From JBBRHQ01 sp963720735 (GTDB lineage Bacteria; Actinomycetota; Thermoleophilia; Solirubrobacterales; 70-9): a stretch of DNA of 64,000 nucleotides. The stretch spans positions 186,001 through 250,000 of the forward strand of contig CAVRGL010000005.1 in assembly GCA_963720735.1 (NCBI GenBank), read 5' to 3'. The notes below the pieces were generated by a model. The model was not told where the DNA came from. It ran no database searches and saw nothing but the letters and a program-made list of their open reading frames with translations. Below are positions 60,125 to 64,000 of this stretch, one piece after another. How positions within the stretch are numbered: position 1 is the stretch's first letter; each line of letters begins with the position of its first letter. A program made the position numbers and the translations under genes.

Positions 60125-60181
60125 AACTCTCTCCCCTCTTCGGTGCCGGCAGCGCCATCAGAATAGTGATTCGATCCGGCG

Positions 60182-61010
60182 GTGCGCCCCCCGCGCCCCG
60201 ACATCGCCGCGCCGGAGCTGCCGCCCGGGATCCGCTGGGTGGGCCCCGGCACGTCGCCCCCCTCGATGGCGGCGCTCACATCCGCGGGTCCGGCGCTCGT
60301 CCACTTCTTCGACTTCGCCCAGCTGAACAGCGTCAGGACGCTGCCCTACGTCGGTGAGTGGGACCGGCGCTACCGCGACTCGGGGCTTGCGACGATCGGC
60401 GTGCAGGCGCCGCGCTTCGAGTTCGGTGCGGATCCGGACGTCGTCGAGTCCGGGCTCGAGCGACTCGGGATCGAGTTCCCGGTCGCGCTCGACGCCGGCC
60501 GCGAGCTCTGGCTCGACTACGGCTGCGAGGGGTGGCCGAGCCTCTTCCTCTGGGGACAGGGCGGGCTGCTGCGCTGGTTCCATTTCGGGGAGGGGGAGTA
60601 CCGGGAGACCGAGGAGGCGATCCAGGAGGAGCTGCGCGAGCTCGACGCCCTGCGGCGGCTGCCGGAGCCGATGGAGGCGATCAGGCCCAGCGATCGGCCA
60701 GGCGCCACGGTGATCGCGCCGACGCCCGAGCGGATCGCTGCCGACGGGCGGCCATGGACCTCGGAGGACGGGGCCGTGCACGGCGAGGAATACGAGGCCG
60801 CCGAGGTCTGGGCGACGGTCGAGGGAGAGGGTGAGATCGGGGTCAGCGTCGACGGGGGCGCCGCCGCGGAAGCTGGCGATCGACGGCGCCGGCCTCTATC
60901 CGCTCGCCGAGCACGGATCGAGCGGCTGCCACTCGCTGAAGATGGAGATCAGCCCCGGCGTCGCGGTCTGGTCGATCAGCTTCGCGCCGGGACCGCGGGC
61001 GCCGGACTGA
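60182..61010 (+). pseudogene. Thioredoxin-fold protein without CxxC, frameshifted
   Basis: N-terminal thioredoxin-like domain (VHFFDFAQLNSVRTLPYV) where the CxxC positions are Ala/Gln-type residues, so redox activity is doubtful. The C-terminal beta domain continues (LAIDGAGLYPLAEHGSSG ... APD) in another frame after the G5 run 60854-60858; removing one G gives one ~275-residue protein. GTG 60182 start. Confidence 0.65.
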
Positions 61011-61052
61011 CATATTGGGGACTCCAGCCACCCCGAGTAGAGGAGGAGACCG

Positions 61053-61412
61053 ATGATCAACGGCCTCGATTTCGTCGGCATCCCGTCGACCGACAGCGAG
61101 CGGAGTCGCAGCTTCTACGTCGAGACCCTGGGCCTGCGCCCCGACGAGCAGGCGCGCTTCGAGGTCTGGGCCGGCGACACCTGCTTCGGGATCTGGGAGC
61201 CGGCCAGCCTCGGCATGGAGTTCGCGCCGCAGAAGAACGCAGCCCCCGCACTCCACGTCGACGACGTCGCCGCGGCCCGCGCCGAGCTCGAGGCGAAGGG
61301 GGTGGAGTTCGCCGGGGAGACCTTCGACACCGGCGTCTGCCACATGGCGATGTTCAGCGACCCCGACGGCAACGACCTGCTGCTGCATCACCGCTACGCG
61401 CCCCGCGAGTAG
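61053..61412 (+). CDS. VOC/glyoxalase-family protein
   Basis: 119 residues, one VOC module (GIPSTDSERSRSFYVETLGL ... MFSDPDGNDLLLHHR). Closely spaced behind the thioredoxin-fold gene (42 bases). Function unknown. Confidence 0.87.
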   Translation: MINGLDFVGIPSTDSERSRSFYVETLGLRPDEQARFEVWAGDTCFGIWEPASLGMEFAPQKNAAPALHVDDVAAARAELEAKGVEFAGETFDTGVCHMAMFSDPDGNDLLLHHRYAPRE

Positions 61413-61424
61413 GGCGCGACCGCC

Positions 61425-62405
61425 TCAGGCGCCGGCCGGCTGTTCCTCCCGGATCTCCCTGGGCAGCATGAAGCGGACGTTCTCGTCGACCGTGCGCAGC
61501 TCGGAGACCTCGGCGGCGCCGCGCTCGCGGAAGAACTCGACCAGCCGCTCGACCAGCTCCTCGGGGGCGCTCGCGCCGGAGGTGATCCCGACCGTCTCGA
61601 CGCCCTCCAGCCAGCTCTCTTCGACCTGGGTGTGGTTGTCGATCAGATGGGAGCCGGCGCCGTGCTCGCGGGCCACCTCGACCAGCCGGTTCGAGTTCGA
61701 GGAGTTGGTCGAGCCGATCACCAGCACCAGGTCGCACTCGCTGGCGAGCTGCTTGACGGCGATCTGGCGGTTGGTGGTCGCGTAACAGATGTCGTCGCTC
61801 TTCGGGCTGACGATCGAGGGGAAGCGGGCCCGGAGCCGGGCGATGATCTCGGCGGTCTCGTCGACCGAGAGGGTCGTCTGGGTGATGAAGGCGACCCGCT
61901 CGGGATCGGGAACGTCGATCGAGTCCACCTCGTCCGCCGTCTGCACCAGGACGATGCTGTCCGGCGCCTCTCCGGTCGTCCCCTCGACCTCCTCGTGGCC
62001 CGCGTGACCGATCAGGATGATCGTGTAGCCGTCGGCGGCGAACTTGCGCGCCTCGACGTGGACCTTGGTGACCAGCGGGCAGGTCGCGTCGATCGTCTGC
62101 AGCAGCCTGGCGGCGGCGTTGCTGTGGACCGCCGGCGAGACCCCGTGCGCCGAGAAGACGACGATCTCTCCCTCCGGCACCTCGGTCTCCTCCTCGACGA
62201 AGATCGCCCCGCGCTTGCTGAGCTCCTCGACCACGTGCTTGTTGTGGACGATCTCCTTGCGCACATAGATCGGCGCGCCGTGGATCTCGAGCGCGTGCTC
62301 GACCGTCTGCACGGCGCGGTCGACTCCGGCGCAGTAGCCGCGCGGTGCCGCGAGCAGCACCCTTCTCGGCCCCCTCGCCGGGGACCGGTCGATCGTCGTC
62401 GCCAT
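61425..62405 (-). CDS. ispH: 4-hydroxy-3-methylbut-2-enyl diphosphate reductase
   Basis: 326 residues from ATG 62405. Last enzyme of the MEP isoprenoid pathway. Three cluster Cys: RGYCAGVD, DATCPLV, DDICYATTN; also SAHGVSP and STNSSNSNRL. Needs an Fe-S cluster, supplied by the Suf system in this window. Convergent with the VOC gene. Confidence 0.96.
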   Translation of the reverse strand: MATTIDRSPARGPRRVLLAAPRGYCAGVDRAVQTVEHALEIHGAPIYVRKEIVHNKHVVEELSKRGAIFVEEETEVPEGEIVVFSAHGVSPAVHSNAAARLLQTIDATCPLVTKVHVEARKFAADGYTIILIGHAGHEEVEGTTGEAPDSIVLVQTADEVDSIDVPDPERVAFITQTTLSVDETAEIIARLRARFPSIVSPKSDDICYATTNRQIAVKQLASECDLVLVIGSTNSSNSNRLVEVAREHGAGSHLIDNHTQVEESWLEGVETVGITSGASAPEELVERLVEFFRERGAAEVSELRTVDENVRFMLPREIREEQPAGA

Positions 62406-62461
62406 GCCCCAAGGGTAACTAGGCACTAGGATTTCGGCCGGTGAGAGGAGGGACCTGACAG

Positions 62462-63901
62462 ATGGGATCCCAGGGCCACCTGGACCGCCTGACCGCGATC
62501 GACGCGTCCTTCCTGACCAACGAGACGGCCGACGGTCACATGCACGTCGGCGCGGTCCTTGTCTTCGAGGGCCCCCCGCCTGCCTATGACGATCTGCTCG
62601 AGCATGTCCGCGGGCGGCTCTCGCTGGTCCCCCGCTACCGCCAGAAGCTGGCGATCCCGAGGTTCGAGGCGGGGAGGCCGTTCTGGGTGGACGATCCCAG
62701 CTTCAACCTCAGCTACCACGTCCGCCACACCGCCCTGCCCGACCCCGGCAGCGAGGACCAGTTGCTGCGGCTCGCAGGCCGGGTCTTCTCCCAGCAGCTG
62801 GATCGCTCGAAGCCGCTCTGGGAGCTCTGGCTGGTCCAGGGCCTCGATCAGAACCGCTTCGCGCTGCTCTCGAAGACCCACCACGCGATGGTCGACGGGG
62901 TGGCGGGAGTCGACATCTCGACCGTCCTCTTCGACGTCAAGCCGGTGCCCGACCCCGCCCCCGAGGACGACGGCTGGGTGGCGAGCCCGGAGCCCTCGAC
63001 CGCGGACCTGATCGGCAAGGGGCTGACCGACATCGCCGTCGCCCCGGTGAGGCTGGCCGAGCGGGTCGCCGGGATGGTCCAGCACCCCGAGGGCGTGCTG
63101 CGCCGGGTCGCCGCCGGCCTCGAGGGGCTCGGCGAGGTCGCCTGGGGCTTTGCCGACCCGGCGCCCGACGTCCCCCTCAACGTGCCGATCGGCTCGCACC
63201 GCCGCTACGTCTGGTTGCGGGGAGAGCTGAAGACCTACAAGCGGATCAAGGACGCGCTCGGCGGGACGATCAACGACGTCGTGCTGACCGCGGTCGCGGG
63301 CGCGCTGCGCGAGTGGCTGATCGGGCGCGGGATCCGCACCGAGGGGCTGGAGCTGCGCGGGCTGGTGCCGGTCTCGATCCGCGCCGAGGACGAGCGCGGG
63401 CAGCTCGGCAACCGGATCGCGGCGATGCGCGCGCCGCTGCCGGTCTATGTCGCGGACCCGGTGAGCAGGCTGCGGATCGTGCGCGAGTCGATGGACGGCC
63501 TGAAGCAGTCCAAGCAGGCTCTCGGCGCCGAGGTGATCTCCCGCTTCAACGACTTCGCTCCGCCGACCCTGCTGGCCCAGGCTTCGCGGATCAACTTCTC
63601 GACCCGCCTGTTCAACCTGATCGTCACCAACGTGCCCGGCCCCCAGATTCCGCTCTACGTGCTCGGGCGCGAGCTCGAGGACGTCTTCCCGGTCGCCTTC
63701 CTGCCCGAGAACCATGCCCTGGCGATCGCGATCATGAGCTACAACGGCGGCATCAACTTCGGCCTGCTGGCCGACTACGACTCGATGGAGGACGTCGGCG
63801 TGATCGCGGAGGGGATCGAGCGCTCGCTGGAGGAGCTCACCGAGGCCGCCAAGCAGCGCGAGGCCGAGTCGAAGCCGCGCAAGAAGGTGGCCGCCGGCTG
63901 A
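62462..63901 (+). CDS. WS/DGAT-type acyltransferase
   Basis: 479 residues. Wax ester synthase/diacylglycerol acyltransferase with the catalytic motif THHAMVDGVAG and PLWELWLVQGL. Makes storage triacylglycerol or wax esters. Starts 57 bases from ispH. Confidence 0.94.
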   Translation: MGSQGHLDRLTAIDASFLTNETADGHMHVGAVLVFEGPPPAYDDLLEHVRGRLSLVPRYRQKLAIPRFEAGRPFWVDDPSFNLSYHVRHTALPDPGSEDQLLRLAGRVFSQQLDRSKPLWELWLVQGLDQNRFALLSKTHHAMVDGVAGVDISTVLFDVKPVPDPAPEDDGWVASPEPSTADLIGKGLTDIAVAPVRLAERVAGMVQHPEGVLRRVAAGLEGLGEVAWGFADPAPDVPLNVPIGSHRRYVWLRGELKTYKRIKDALGGTINDVVLTAVAGALREWLIGRGIRTEGLELRGLVPVSIRAEDERGQLGNRIAAMRAPLPVYVADPVSRLRIVRESMDGLKQSKQALGAEVISRFNDFAPPTLLAQASRINFSTRLFNLIVTNVPGPQIPLYVLGRELEDVFPVAFLPENHALAIAIMSYNGGINFGLLADYDSMEDVGVIAEGIERSLEELTEAAKQREAESKPRKKVAAG

Positions 63902-63909
63902 GCTTTTCC

Positions 63910-64000
63910 GTGCAGGTCGGCCTGCTGCTCGCCGTGGCGACGGCGCTGACCTCGATCGTCAGCTTCCTCTACAAGCATCGCGGCGCGGTCCAGGCGCCCG
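63910..64000 (+). CDS. N-terminus of a membrane protein, cut by window end
   Basis: GTG 63910 begins a hydrophobic segment (VGLLLAVATALTSIVSFLYKHRG) open to the window edge. Resembles the start of an EamA/DMT-type transporter, but only 30 residues are visible. Confidence 0.5.
   Translation, partial: MQVGLLLAVATALTSIVSFLYKHRGAVQAP

Noticed and set aside
60182..60858. Programmed frameshifting to explain the broken thioredoxin-fold gene
   Set aside because: Two other nearby genes break the same way at G-runs, favouring error; no slippery signal plus structure seen.
1..64000. tRNA, rRNA, CRISPR arrays, transposases, integrases
   Set aside because: Looked for cloverleaf-like, repeat-spacer and recombinase patterns; none convincing.

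Overview
The window is a high-GC bacterial chromosome segment with many GTG/TTG starts, dense head-to-tail genes and frequent 4-base ATGA/GTGA stop-start overlaps. The gene content points to an actinobacterium, possibly Thermoleophilia/Solirubrobacterales (inference). The evidence is a mycobacterial-style CysO/CysM/Mec cysteine route, an LPxTG-type surface protein, an SARP regulator, a SufBCDSU system under an Rrf2 regulator, an F420-type flavin/deazaflavin oxidoreductase and a WS/DGAT acyltransferase. I see no rRNA, tRNA, CRISPR array, insertion sequence or integrase, and no gene-free stretch longer than about 300 bases.

Layout. 1-11 kb: sulfur-carrier cysteine synthesis (MoeB-like C-terminus, CysO with an extra Ala after GG, CysM, Mec JAMM peptidase). 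Interleaved with it are an AfsR/SARP giant regulator, a translationally coupled surface unit (small protein, LPFTG protein, sugar-1-phosphate transferase) and a polar amino-acid ABC transporter. 11-17 kb: HtpX, a NarL-type two-component pair, a GNAT, then Rrf2-sufC-sufS. 17.2-44.9 kb: a catabolic block separating sufC/S from sufU and sufB/D. 45-64 kb: F420-type oxidoreductase, sufU, an OmpR-type two-component pair, ApbE and ferric-reductase-like membrane genes, Rieske-sufB-sufD, cupredoxin-like and membrane genes, an S53 peptidase, ispH and WS/DGAT.

The catabolic block is the most interesting part. One minus-strand operon (26720 to 20498) encodes ALDH, HSL-type hydrolase, luciferase-like monooxygenase, an Asp/Glu-racemase/maleate-isomerase-fold protein, a Rid protein, a GntR/FCD regulator and a maleamate-amidase-like isochorismatase-fold hydrolase. 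The kit resembles parts of the Rut (pyrimidine) and Nic (nicotinate) pathways but matches neither. Three members lack textbook catalytic residues: the racemase-fold protein lacks both Cys, the Rid protein lacks the Arg, and a divergent RibBA-like protein lacks both active sites. Next come a Liv-type transporter with a LivM-LivG fusion, a methyltransferase, a TetR operon with three poorly known proteins, a BBE-like flavoprotein, and an operon joining hydantoinase A/B to a two-subunit Rieske oxygenase. AT-rich TATATC/GATATA sites sit before most of these transcription units and suggest one regulon, possibly under the GntR protein. My working hypothesis is oxidative and hydrolytic breakdown of an N-heterocycle, lactam or aromatic amide; the substrate is unknown.

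A second regulatory link is direct: the rrf2 promoter (14625-14649) and the Rieske-sufB-sufD promoter (51280-51307) share CCGAC-N6-GCTAGG-(A/T)TTT, so the split Suf genes probably remain one regulon. Three genes between 55.6 and 60.9 kb are broken by what looks like one extra G in a G-run, which suggests sequencing error as much as gene decay.
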